From assembly GCF_001411555.2 (NCBI RefSeq), contig NC_049916.1:11187945-11251944 (forward strand): DNA of 64,000 nucleotides. Direction: 5' to 3'. Made by a program: the position numbers and the translations under genes. The notes under the pieces were generated by a model. The model did no database searches, was not told the origin of the DNA, and saw only the letters and a program-made list of their open reading frames with translations. The stretch's first letter is position 1; the number at the start of each line of letters is the position of its first letter. Below are positions 48,071 to 59,473 of this stretch, piece after piece. This DNA comes from Juglans regia. Lineage: Eukaryota > Streptophyta > Magnoliopsida > Fagales > Juglandaceae.

Positions 48071-50134
48071 TCCTTCCCCCCTTAAAAAAAAATTTCGTCC
48101 TCGAAATTTGTATAGTCAAATATAACGCTAAAGCAAGATAAAAGATACAACCCAAAACATGCTCGAAATGATCATACCATCAACAACTCCCAACAAGCAT
48201 GAGTAATGGTCTCTCAAGTCTATTTCCATAGGCAATTCCATCATACTCGTATTAGTCCCCCAGTGGCACAACACGTCCAGTATTCTTAGGGTGGCTATGC
48301 TATCCAAAATCGCATCTTTCCACAAGAGCCTTAATACAACATCCAAGGAATCCCAATGATTATTATTATTTCCGTAATACGATCTGCGCTAACATCAATC
48401 GACTCCTATGTTAAAACTCACAAACCTTCATTGAATTCTACAAGTTGGTAACCTATTAGCCACTTCCAAAGTTATCCATCAATAAACATTTCCATCATCC
48501 AGACCTATTCCCTCAAAATGAACAAGAATTATATCCTAATTCCGCACCACCAAAAGTTTAAACTCTAATTAAAAGTATCTTTATCAAATTTTCAAATCAC
48601 CACTAATTCCTTAAGATCAACACAAGGTATGAATCCTTAATTATATCACTACATAATACCATTGAGTACGAGGTAGCTCAACACCTACTAACCAGAAAAC
48701 TCTCACCACATTTGGTAGAAAATTCTTGATCTCCAAAACCATGAACTATTACACACTTTCCTCAAACTCACCAAGAATTCATTCCTGAATCTGCACCAAC
48801 TATTATCCTTAAATCTGATATGGATCTAATCCCAAAACCTGCCACTAAAACCTCGAACTAATAACAATTATTATCCAAACTGGACCAATACCTTCAATCC
48901 TCAAAGAAATAATCCCCTTGAAAATTCATATATCAATAACTCAACTTCGATCAACCCCATAATAATGGTCACATACTAACCAGTCTCCAAAATAAATCAA
49001 GCTAGCACACCAAGCCTACAGAATTAAAAACTTAAATCTTATTTCAATTCAATCATTCAAATCTGTAATTTTAAAACCTTAAATTATACCAGAATCATTT
49101 TTCGAAATCTGTAAGATCGATGAACTTATGTCCAATAATAAAACAATTGACTCCCGAGGCTTTCAAAATCTAAAATATTAAATGATAACAATCATTTCCT
49201 AAAGTCTGCAAAACCTTAAACTTTTGGTGAAATTTCCGTAAATCTATCCTTAAAGTTTGTTGAACTTGCAATCTTCTATTCTAAAGCCTCGTGTCATACA
49301 TCTATGAAATCGAAAACCTCAAATATCTCACTCCCCGAATAGATCACCCAGACCATGCCGTTCTTTTCAAACCTTGATATTATAAAAGCACACCAAGTCG
49401 ATAAAAGTTCAAGCCTACTGTGCCAAATATAACAATAGCGTTCTCTGTCGTACCATCTTCCTGCCATAACTTAATCCTTAACCCGTTTTTCAGCTTCGAA
49501 CGAAATGAACAAAATAAAATAAACTTAATAAATAAAATAACATAATTTCAATTCCAATAAAATAAAATCAAACAAAACCAAATAAATTCAATTTAAATAA
49601 AAAATAATAATTTCCAAATAAACCTTTAAACTTAAAAAGATTATCTCTTATAGTCCACAAAGTAAGCTTGTTGGATCCAAACTCTCTAAACCTCAAAATC
49701 TCAAAACTCAATCATAAAGTCTGCAAAACTACACCTCAAATCTGAAGTTTCTTCCTAAACCCACGGATATCCAAAACTCAAATGTTTTTAGTCTGCAGAA
49801 CCTCAAAACTATCCTTCGTTCAAACTTAGGTCAACTTCAAAAGCTAAATCTTAGATCATTTCCAAGTCATGTCTTGCATCCTACAGAATAAACTTACCGG
49901 ATCTAAAACCTGATATGTTATTAAAATCATTTCTTAGAATTTGCAAAATCTAAATCCTCAAATCCCATCAAAATCAATCATAAGGTTTTTAGAATCTCCA
50001 ACTTAAATATCCATATGATCATCCTTAAATTCCTAAAGTTCCTACACTGAAATCTTTACATCTTATGAACCCACAGAAATTTAAACCTCCAAGGTTTATA
50101 GTATGCAGAATTCAAACCTGGCTCTTATACCAAC
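48071..50134 (-). other. Internal region of the non-autonomous element, no coding
   Basis: The PPT-side stretch 48071-48110 reads on the minus strand as AAATTTCGAGGACGAAATTT, then an A/G tract before TGTAACACCCCG. This arrangement is typical of the end of chromovirus (Tekay/Reina-like) gypsy polyproteins. The remaining 2 kb is AT-rich with stops in all frames; the one frame of 72 codons at 48128-48346 shows no domain. Confidence 0.7.
50121..50134 (-). other. Primer-binding site of C1
   Basis: The minus strand reads TTGGTATAAGAGCC directly after the LTR end GGGGCGTTACAG. It is one base off the initiator-methionine type TTGGTATCAGAGCC. Confidence 0.75.
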
Positions 50135-51754
50135 TGTAACGCCCCGGTCCCGCACGGGTTGGAGAGTTACTTCCTAGCACTTAAACTCACATTCCAACAA
50201 TATAAAAAAATAGACTCCAAATTCCCAATATCATTTAGAAAATTTGATTCAATCTAATTTCCTCAATATAACCAATTTTTCAAAATGCCAAGTCATCACA
50301 ACACAATAAAATTTCTTAATAAAATTCGACAATACTCATAAATCATCCACTACACTTAAATCATCTCACTCAATGCCTCATAATCTTGATCATCAGTTGA
50401 ACCATCATAATATCTGAAAAATATTATGGAGATAAGGGGGTGAGTTATCAACAACTTAGTAAGCAGAGAGGATATACTAGCATGTAAACATGAGCATTTA
50501 TAAAGTTCAGTATGCATAACAAGACATTTACTTTCAGAATGTAGAAACAACATATTTTCTTTCAGAATGCATAAACAAAACTTGTTACAAAACATCAGAG
50601 TGAAATTTTTCAGAAAAACAAACTTGTTCTCAAAAAGAAAGTCCTTTGGCATATCCAACTGAAACATTATATCATATCATCTCATAGCATCACATCGGGA
50701 TAAATATCATGTTTAACCCTCGTGGTAGGGTTATAAACCACCATTATACCCGTGGCTGGGCCGTATACCATATTTCACCCCCGTGGTAGGGTTATAAACC
50801 ACCATTATACCCATGGCTGGGTCGTATTCCATGTTTCACCCCCGTGGTAGGGTTATAAACCACCATTATACCCGTGGCTGGGCCGTATACCATGTTTCAC
50901 CCCCTTAGTAGGGTTATAAACCACCATTATACCCGTGGCTGGGCGTTAATAGAAACAGAACAGAACATTATCAAAACATATCACATTCAGAAACAGAATC
51001 AGAACTTCATGCCAAGGTTTTTCAGATGACAGATCATATCAAAACAATGTACTGAATAGCTTCAGATCATTTCACGTGTTCGAAATAAACAGACACCAAA
51101 ACATCTTCGTTTATTCAAAGCAAAAACTTTTAGATTTTCATATTCGATCTTTTTGTATAGTTCAGAAACAGAATGCATAAAACTAGCTCATGTCTATACC
51201 AGTCATGACAGAAAATACTTTTTCTTATAGAATTTATGTATATGCAGAACAAACATCTGAGGTCGTTTTTAGATTTCTTTTCAAAAATAAACATGAACAT
51301 TTCAAAGTCAACCTCATTTCATTTCTTTTATGCAAAACTAGTATATGAACCCCGCTTACCTGGGCAACTTAGCTTTTCAGAAATTTCCTCAAAAATGTCG
51401 AGTCGACTATAAATCGTCACCTATAAAATAATCACATAATTTCTATAAGTTTCCAATCAATCACGGATTTCGATATTTAAGTCTAAGTTTCTTAAATAAC
51501 CTATTTTAATTTCTCAAAACTTAAAATGTTCATAATCCCAAAATATATCATCACTTCCTAAAATCACCAATATCCACCATAATTCACGTCAAACACAAAA
51601 CATCAATATTTAAACTCGAAACAGCCAACAAATCTCATAGCATAAACCAATCACACCAACAACTCCATCATCCAATCCAACCGACCCCCTTACTCCTCGG
51701 ACTCAGTCCGGCACAACCAACCAATTCATGGTAAATATGAGTTAGCACGAAAAT
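50135..51754 (-). mobile_element. Family C LTR (5' LTR of C1), truncated
   Basis: It matches 45579-47078 at nearly every position, including the acidic frame YYDGSTDDQDYEALSEMI and the donor-like site (GT 51359-51358). It holds four 61-bp repeats (50708-50944) against two in its partner. It breaks after 'gagttagcacgaaaat', where the relative continues with 'acatttaaatctc'. Confidence 0.85.
50708..50944. repeat. 61-bp tandem repeats, four copies
   Basis: Same unit as 11111-11402. The donor-acceptor interval here is about 946 bp against 826 bp in the two-repeat partner; the difference equals two units. Confidence 0.9.
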
Positions 51755-52300
51755 TGTAACACCCCGTATTTTAGTGTATTTTTAATTGAAAGATTATTTG
51801 TTATTAATTTAAAAATTTATTCTCTTGTTTTTAAATTGGTTGGATTTTTTTTAGTGGGTTTATTTTTATGTTTTTAATTTTGTGAAAATTATTCGGAATT
51901 GCTTTCTTATAATTGATTGTTGTAATACATTTAAATTGTTTTTCATATTAAATTAACTTATTGTTGGGTTTAATTATTTATTTTCATTTTAATCATTACG
52001 TTTGAATTATTTTATTTTACTTGCTGTTTTAAAATCGTTTCCGTTGGATCATTTTTGTGACCCAAGATATGAGGATTGGACCTCATTTCTTTCCCTCCAT
52101 TTTCTCTTTCCTCTTTTCTTTTTTTTCTTCTTTTTTTTTTCTTTTCCTTCTTTTTCTTTTCTTTTTCTCCTCCTCTCCCGCGCGCCGCACGTCTCTCCCT
52201 CTCTCTTCTCTCCCTCCGTGCATCGTCCCCCCGTCACCGCCCCTCCCTCTCACCTCCCCTTTGAAGTGCAAAAACACCCAAAACAGAAATAGAGTTGGAA
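51755..52300 (+). mobile_element. Family C LTR start, plus orientation, head-to-head
   Basis: It opens TGTAACACCCCG at 51755 and is the close reverse complement of 47540-48070 as far as about 52270, including the pyrimidine-rich tract. It faces the truncated minus-strand LTR. After about 52300 the sequence is unlike family C. Frames over the TTTC-rich tract (52002-52353) are low-complexity. Confidence 0.8.
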
Positions 52301-52544
52301 GTGCTTCATCGGTGACAGATCGGAGGTGGGGTTGCAGGAGAAAAAGAAGGTGACCTTAGGTCATCTGATTTTTCCAATGGGCCTGGGCCTCACGGCCCAT
52401 TAGTGTTTTTTCTAGACCAAATAAATTTGGGCTGGGCTGGTTCGGCCCTTCTGTGTTTATTAAAAAAAAAAATTTATCTAGGCCATTTTTTGAAGCCCAA
52501 CCTTGTTTGTGCCAATTTTTTTTAAACAGAAAATAAAAAGAAGG

Positions 52545-52615
52545 AGATGAAAATGGCATCCTTGGGACTCGAACCCAGACCACCGATCAAAGGCAACGCG
52601 CACCACTGGGTTGCG
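52545..52615 (-). repeat. tRNA-derived SINE-like sequence
   Basis: The minus strand has a box B match GGTTCGAGTCCC (from 52576) and, about 35 bases before it, a box A-like CAACCCAGTGG (from 52613). This spacing is that of an internal RNA polymerase III promoter. It does not fold into a full tRNA, so a SINE head or tRNA fossil is more likely than a working tRNA gene. The stretch also resembles pieces seen inside plant LTRs. Confidence 0.35.
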
Positions 52616-52619
52616 ACTT

Positions 52620-53316
52620 ACCTTTGGTTTAGGTGGAGTTTTTTAAATGTATTTATTATACATTTATTTCATTTCTATTAAAAGATTTTTTTTTTTGCAT
52701 GATTTAATATATGCTTAGATATATTGTTATATTAGATGTGATCTTTTATTTAATGTTTTAGATTAAATGTGATTACATGTGAATATATAGTTATATTCAT
52801 GCTATTTTTTTTATTCCCTTATGTTATATTACATGTGATCTTTTACTTAATTTTTTAGATTAAATGTGATTACATATATATTTGAATTGAACATGTGGAT
52901 ATGTGATTATTTTATCATCTATGAATGTTAGACTTGAATGTTTATACATTAGTCTTTAATGATAAAATAGAAAAATTCCCACTAGGTAGTCTTAGTTAGA
53001 ATTGTCAGTATAAATGATAGGCTAAAAAAATTGCAGTGACCCCAGTAAGAACTGTAAATGCATTGTATAGCCAAAAGACCACAGTGACCCCAGTAAGAAC
53101 TATAAATGCTTTGATGGAATAAGAAAAATGGACTGTAATGGTCTTATATGAACCATCTTTGTAGACTGGCCCAAAAGGTTATTGCGATTTTAGTAGGTTA
53201 TGTCTTTACATGTGACTAGGACTAGATGACTACTTAAGATAGTGAGAGTATAGTTGAGATTTATGATGATTAATTCTCCTATATTTTTTTTAAATTTGCA
53301 CAGGAATTTAAAAAAA
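52620..53316. other. AT-rich stretch with direct repeats, no gene
   Basis: It contains two diverged copies of 'tagattaaatgtgattacat' (about 52757 and 52857) and two of 'cagtgaccccagtaagaact' (53034 and 53083). It may be the leader of the copia element that follows. No 5' LTR matching the 3' LTR at 61694 is seen. Confidence 0.4.
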
Positions 53317-53502
53317 GGGGAGAAATTGGATGGGGAGAACTATGACATTTGGCATCGCAAGATCCAATATGATGATTCTGAAGCCTAGCGATTTTTCGAT
53401 CTTGCGACATGTCCAAATTATTATTTTTCTAGTTTGAATGGACGCAACAGATTTCTTAGGTGTGTGTGTAATATCCCTTCTTTGCATATTGTAATGAAAT
53501 GG

Positions 53503-54330
53503 CATCCAAGAGTATAGTTGACGATTTAAACAAAGGGGAGAAATTGGATGAGGAGAACTATGACATTTGGCATCGCAAGATCCAATATGTCTTAGATGAC
53601 TAAGAGGTCTTCGAGGCCTTATCTCACTCCCTTATTGTGCCCGTGGAAGGGATCTCGGAACAAAACAAGATAGATTAACTAGCCTATACTCAATGGGCTA
53701 AGAAAAGTCGGTGTGCGCGCATAATAATGTTAAGTAACATGCACAATATCTAATGCGTGAGTTCGAGATCTATGACACTACCCAAAGCATGTGGGAGGCT
53801 TTAAAGTTGAAGTTTGGTGGAACTTCAGCCACTAGGTTGCGTGGGTTAACCATGAGATTTGACTCCTATAAGATGCGCTCTAACCACACGATAAAGCAGC
53901 ATCTTAGGGCTATGTCGAGCATGATCCGCGAACTTAAGTAGGTAGGAAACAACCTGACTGATGAACATCAAGTCCAGGCAGTGATAAGATCACTGCCAAA
54001 TTCTTAGGAGAATATGAGCTAGAACCTGACGCATAACGAGAATATCAAAGACTTTGATGATGTCTCATGTCACTTGGAATTGGAGCTGAGCGTCTAGAGG
54101 CTACTAAGCCCAATCATACGGCCTATGTGGCTGATTCTGGGTCACGTAAGGCATCAAGGCCTAAGCGCAAGAACTCCAAGAATAGGGTAGTTGCCGGAAA
54201 AATTAAGAAGGTGTCAGGAACTTCTCAGCGCAACTAGAGGGGCAAGCGTAGGATGAACAAGTCAAAATTAGAGTGCTTCAACTATGGAAAGAATGGCCAC
54301 TTCTCTCGTGACTGCACTGAGCCAAAGAAG
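53503..54330 (+). pseudogene. Copia gag relic with zinc knuckle
   Basis: From ATG 53503 the frame reads MASKSIVDDLNKGEKLD, then NYDIWHRKIQYVLDD and a stop, and continues in a shifted frame at 53753 with MREFEIYDTTQSMWEALKLK and IKQHLRAMSSMIRELK. This is the UBN2-type gag that packages element RNA. The knuckle near 54268 is CFNYGKNGHFSRDC, where the second cysteine of the C-x2-C-x4-H-x4-C motif has become tyrosine, so zinc binding would be lost. At least five stops or shifts are present. Confidence 0.8.
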
Positions 54331-55620
54331 GTACACTCTGACTTTTCTCGTATTGTTTTTGTAACTAGCCATGTGATGGTTGCTCACTCCTATCCTGTAT
54401 GGACTGTTGATTCAGGAGCGACCAAACACATAGCGCGAGACAGAGTCGAATTTGTGGAGTATCACCGGATCTCAGCTGGGAGCCGTGATATCAAGGTGGG
54501 GAATGGAGCTAGCGTGGAGGTACTGTGACTTGGTACCTACAAGCTGGACTTGTGGGGTGGCCGCACTCTTTTCCTCCACAATGTGCTATATACTCCCGAG
54601 ATTCGACGAAACTTACTTTCTGTAGTCACTCTATTAAGATTTGGTTTTCGAATTGTATTTGAAAACAATTATGTTTCCTTTTATTTGGGCCATGTGTTTT
54701 ATGGCAATGTTTTTCTTCAAGACGGTTTTATGATATTGAATTTGGATTATTCAAATATAAATGAGTCTATTGCTTTTCTTTCTACATCTGATAATTTGGA
54801 TTCATATAAATGGCATGCTAGGCTTGGCCATATAGGGCAAGATAGAATGGCTAGGTTAGCTAGAGAAGGCCTAATAGGCAATCTCGCTAAGGTCATCTTG
54901 CCCACATGTGAACATTGTCTAATGAGAAAAGTTAAGAGAAAATTATTTGGAAAAGCCACTGGGGCATCTTTTCCACTGCAATTAGTCCACTCAAACATCT
55001 GTGATCGCAAGACACGGAGGTGTCTACTTCATCACATTTATAGATGATTTTTTTACATTACGGTCATGTCTACTTAATCTCCCTTAAGTTTGAAGCATTG
55101 GAATGCTTTAGGCGATATTTAAGAATGGTTGAGAATCAGTTAGATAAGAGTTTAAAAACTCTAAGAACTGACCGAGGACAAGAATCTCTCTGAGCAATTT
55201 AAAAGACTCTGTGATGAAAAATGAATCAAAAGACGGTTGACGATGCCGAGTACGCCACAACAAAATGGCGTGGCGGAAAGGAGAAATCGAACACTGCTTG
55301 AGATGGTTAGGTTAATGATGGAGCAAGCAAACCTACCAATTTCTTTTTGGGGGGATGCACTTTTGACTGCTGCCTACATTCTTAACCGAGTGCCCTCCAA
55401 ATCAGTAACTTCCACCCCATATGAACTATGGACCGGCGAGAAACCCAATTTGAGTAACTTGCGGCCATGGGGTTCAATGGGTTTTGTTCACGATCTTTAT
55501 CATAAGTATGGGAAGTTAGGCCCTAAAGGGAAGAAGTGTATCTTTATAAGGTATTCAGAACACTCTAAAGGGTATGTGTTAATAGGTGAACAATCTGATG
55601 GAAGTGTGACTGAGAATGAG
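54331..55620 (+). pseudogene. Copia protease and integrase relic
   Basis: The protease site is seen as WTVDSGATKHIARD near 54400 (the catalytic DSG is kept). The GAG-preintegrase part at about 54805-54945 has WHARLGHIGQDRMARL and CEHC, the H-H-C-C zinc site. The first catalytic stretch of the integrase core (about 54985-55230) is broken by stops and shifts. The frame recovers at 55237 with STPQQNGVAERRNRTLLEMV and WGDALLTAAYILNRVPSKS, which holds the catalytic glutamate region. No working integrase can be made. Confidence 0.85.
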
Positions 55621-58589
55621 TCATGAGATGTGGATTTCATTGAAGATGAGTTTCCAAGTAGAGGTGAGGTTGATAGGAGTTTAAAACTTCATGAGATTGT
55701 GGAACAAGAGGAAAGTGCTCCAAGGAATTTAGTTGAGAATGAGGAAGAAATTCTTCAAGCTCCTAAAAATTATAAAAAGGATTTAAATCCGAGTGGGAGC
55801 ACATCACTTGTCAATCAATCACAACAGCCTCAGCCACGTAGAAGCACACGTGAAAGTATTCCCCGTCGTCGTTTTGAGATTGAAGGGGAAGCTTTTATGG
55901 TAGCTCCGCATGATGATGACGAGTCTAGGACAATTCATGAGGCTCTCTCATCTTTTACTAAAGATGAGTGGATGAAAGCTCTTAATGATGAGATTGAGTC
56001 TATGAAGACTAACCAGGTCTGGGATCTGGTTGATCTACCGACAGGGCGTAAGACTATTGGGAACAAATGGGTTCTTAAGGCCAAATACAAGTTGGATGAA
56101 TTAATAGATAAGTACAAAGCTTGCTTAGTGGCGAAAGGATATACCCAACAGGAAGGTATAGATTCTGAGGAAACTTTTTCACTAGTGGTGAGGTTTGCCT
56201 CAATTCGCATGATTCTAGCTATAGTAGCAAACATGGATTTGGAACTCTACCAAATGGACGTTAAGACAACATTTCTTAATGGAGAATTAAATGAGGAGAT
56301 CTATATGGATCAACCAACGGGCTTTATGGTCAAAGATCAAGAGCGCAAAGTGTGCAAGCTCAAACGATCTATATATGGCCTAAAACAATCATCTAGACAA
56401 TGGTACCTCAGATTCCATCGAGTCATTCTCTCGAATGGGTTTTCGATGATCACAAAGGACCATTGTGTCGATGTCAAAAGGTCCAAGAAGAGTTTCATTA
56501 TGTTGTCATTGTAACAACCGATTCCACCATGAAAACTAAAACCCAAGCCCTGACTAGATGGAAGCCTAGCCTTCATGAGAAACCGATGCCGTTTTAGGTA
56601 AGCTATCACCCTTTCAATTTTTTTTTCATTCTTTTCTGGATCTCGACGGTTACTCTTATATCTTTCCATTCAGTTTTTTTTTTCACACCTCCGAATCCCT
56701 CTCCACCTCAAGTACCACCTCCCCACGCCTCTGTAATTATTATTTTCTCCCTTTTAAGTTCTCTCCCAACAAACTCTCTCTACCCATTTCTCTTATACTC
56801 TCAGTTCTCTCTCTTAGATTCTCTCTCGTTCACTGCAAACCTCCATGCAGACATTGTAGCCCAGGGCCATCACTCACTGCTGCGGCATTGCCAACCATTC
56901 CGCACGGCCACCATCACGCCAACCTGTGGCTTTCGCAGATGGACCCACGAGCCACTGCTCACCCTCTCAACCCCAAAACCACCACGCTGTCACTGTGAGA
57001 CCCCCTTGCAGACCACTAACCCCCACGGACTTGCACCACCCAGCCACTGCCTTGTTCACACCACCACCATGCAAGCCTTCCACATTCCCTCGATTCCACC
57101 CACTTTGCCACCACCCTTCACCATGAAACTCAAGCCATCATCGCACGCTAAGAGGCCTCTGTTTTCACTTGCCAAAAACAGAGCATGCTTTCCTTCTAAC
57201 TTTGCCTCCATGCAAGCCACCTCAACGTGCACTCAAGCCTTCATCAACCCTTCCCGCCACCTCAACCTTGCATCAAGAACCCCACGGCAACGAAGCTCCG
57301 TCACGCCCAACCAACCATCACCAACATTCGTGGGAAGCAGAAACAAAAACTGCTCTCGTTTAAGCCCTTAGAATAGAGCAACGCCACAATCTGGAGTCAT
57401 CTTGAGCCACCGTCACAGCACCCTCACCCCTCTAGACTAGTCCCTGTCAGCATGACCTTCATACTCTCTCCCTCTCTCTGAACTCCACCGCTTGCCACGG
57501 AGGAGACTGCAGCGATTGTATCTCGCTAGCCCAGCCCCCTGCATCTTCACGTGTTCACTGCTCTCCCTCGGTGAGTGTTCTTTTCCTGTTATGCCGTGCT
57601 CTCTGTCTTTTACGTTAACTCTCTCTCATTAATTTCTCTCCCACTCAGTGCCCCGCCAACGCCCTCACAGCCATCGTCCACCGCCCAGCTCGCCACTCGT
57701 CATGCTCTCCATCTCTCAGTGAGCCTCGACCTCGCGAATTGTTGTCACTAAAGAAATAACTATCGAACGACTCGTCATGTTCTACTGAAGCTTAGCGTAA
57801 CTTAGTCATGCATCATATATTTATGTCACTAAATTACTTGGTTACCCTTTGAGTTACCACTATATTAATCTATCTTTAAACTTTTAGCATGTAATAGAGG
57901 ACTCTATTTTAATTATGTTTCCAGTACTTTAAATTGTTTTTAAAGTAAAGATTTCTTTAAAAAGTAAACGATCTGGTGTAGGTTTATTTCCCCCGGCTTA
58001 GTTTTATGATATTACAAGTTTGCCCTTTAAGTACAAGCCAAATCATAAAATGGTTTGAGTTCATATTTTTCGTTGGGTTGATTTTACGACAGGTTTCAGT
58101 ATGATTTCAGATAATTTTTATGTTAATGTTATGGGAGTTTCATCTTATTTTATATTATTAAAAAAAAATTTCTAAAGTATTTTAAATTTGTTATTTCCTT
58201 TCGAAAGAATAATTGATAACGTTGTATTTTTTTACTAGGATCTAGTTTATTATATTGTTGATGCATAATTTAAAATATTTTGGTCTAAGTATATTATCTA
58301 GTAACAGATTTTATAGTTACACTTCAATAGTTAATAAGTTAGCTTTTTAGTGTTTTAGTCGAAGTTATTAAATGGACATTGTTGATCTCAGAAAGTGATG
58401 ATATATTTTGAGATTATGAGAATTTTAGGTTTTGAGAAATTAAAATAGGTTATTTTAGAAGGTTAGGCTTAAATATCGAAATCCGTGATTGATTGAAAAC
58501 TTATGGAAATTATGTGATTATTTTATAGGTGAAGATTTATAGTCGATTTGACATTTTTGAGAAAAATTTTGAAAAGCTAAGTTGTCCAG

Positions 58590-59473
58590 GTAAGCGGGGT
58601 TCATATACTATTTTTGCATAAAAGAAATGAAATGAGGTCGACTTTGAAAATATGCATGTTTGTTTGAAAAGAAATATTAAACGACCTCAAATGTTTGTTC
58701 TGCATATGCATAAATTCTATATAAGAGAAATTGTTTTCTGTCATGACTGGTGTAGACATGAGCTAATTTTGCGCATTCTGTTTCTGAACTATGCAAAAGG
58801 AGCGAATATGAAAATCTAAAAGTTTTTGCTATAAATAAATGAAGATGTCTTGGACCCTGTTTATTTCAAACATGTGAAATGATCCGAAGCTATTCAGTAT
58901 TTTGTTTTGATATGATGTGTCATCTGAAAACCTTGGCATAAAGTTCTGATTCTGTATTTGAATGTGATTTGGTTCCGATGATGTTCCGTTCTGTTTCTGT
59001 TAAGGCCCAGCCACGGGTATAATGGTGGTTTATAACCCTACCACGGGGTGAAACATGGAATACGGCCCAGCCACGGGTATAATGGTGGTTTATAACCCTA
59101 CCACGGGGGTGAAACATGGTATACGGCCCAGCCACGGGTATAATGGTGGTTTATAACCCTGCCACGGGGGTTAAACATGGTATTTGTCCCGATGTGATGC
59201 TATGAGATGATATGAATATAATGTTTCAGTTGGATATGCCCAAGGACTTTCTTTTTTAGAACAAGTTTGTTTTTCTGAAAAATTTCGCTCTGATGTTTGG
59301 TAACAAGTTTTGTTTATGCATTCTGAAAAAAAATATGTTGTTTCTGCATTCTGAAAGTAAATGTCTTGTTCTGCATACTGAACTTTATAAATGCTCATGT
59401 TTACATGCTAGTATATGCTTTCTGCTTACTGAGTTGTTGACAACTCACCCCTTATCTCTACAATATTTTTCAG
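58590..59473 (+). other. Intron-like module of family C (C3)
   Basis: The 884-bp interval runs from CCAG|GTAAGC to TTTTTCAG. The related intervals are 826 bp with two repeats (C1 left LTR) and 946 bp with four (C1 right LTR), so length tracks repeat number while both edge motifs stay fixed. The downstream frame YYDGSAEDQDYE is conserved in four copies. Splicing is a hypothesis. Confidence 0.4.
59004..59183. repeat. 61-bp tandem repeats, three copies
   Basis: Unit 'ggcccagccacgggtataat' ... 'ggtggtttataaccctacca' ... 'gggtgaaacatggtata', the reverse complement of the unit at 11111-11402. Confidence 0.92.

Larger units (their letters stand above)
45579..51754 (-). mobile_element. Family C two-LTR non-autonomous element C1
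   Basis: The left LTR is 45579-48070, the internal region 48071-50134 and the right LTR 50135-51754 (cut short). In minus orientation the right LTR is 5'. Next to it is a primer site TTGGTATAAGAGCC (50134-50121), and the internal region ends with a polypurine tract AAGGGGGGAAGGA (about 48083-48071). The two LTRs align closely over 45579-47078 and 50135-51754. The internal 2.06 kb has no gag, protease, RT or integrase motif, so this is a LARD-like element that would need proteins from a relative. It inserted in family B after GCGTA (45574-45578). The matching right flank is not visible because the right LTR is broken at 51755. Confidence 0.82.

Noticed and set aside
48128..48346. 72-codon frame in the C1 internal region as a surviving gag
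   Set aside because: No gag, knuckle or other retroelement motif is visible, and the surroundings have stops in all frames.
52545..52615. Functional tRNA gene
   Set aside because: The box motifs are present but no complete cloverleaf or terminator is seen.
56926..57371. Proline-rich frames
   Set aside because: They lie inside the C3 solo LTR that interrupts the copia RT and are not conserved in the C1 LTRs.
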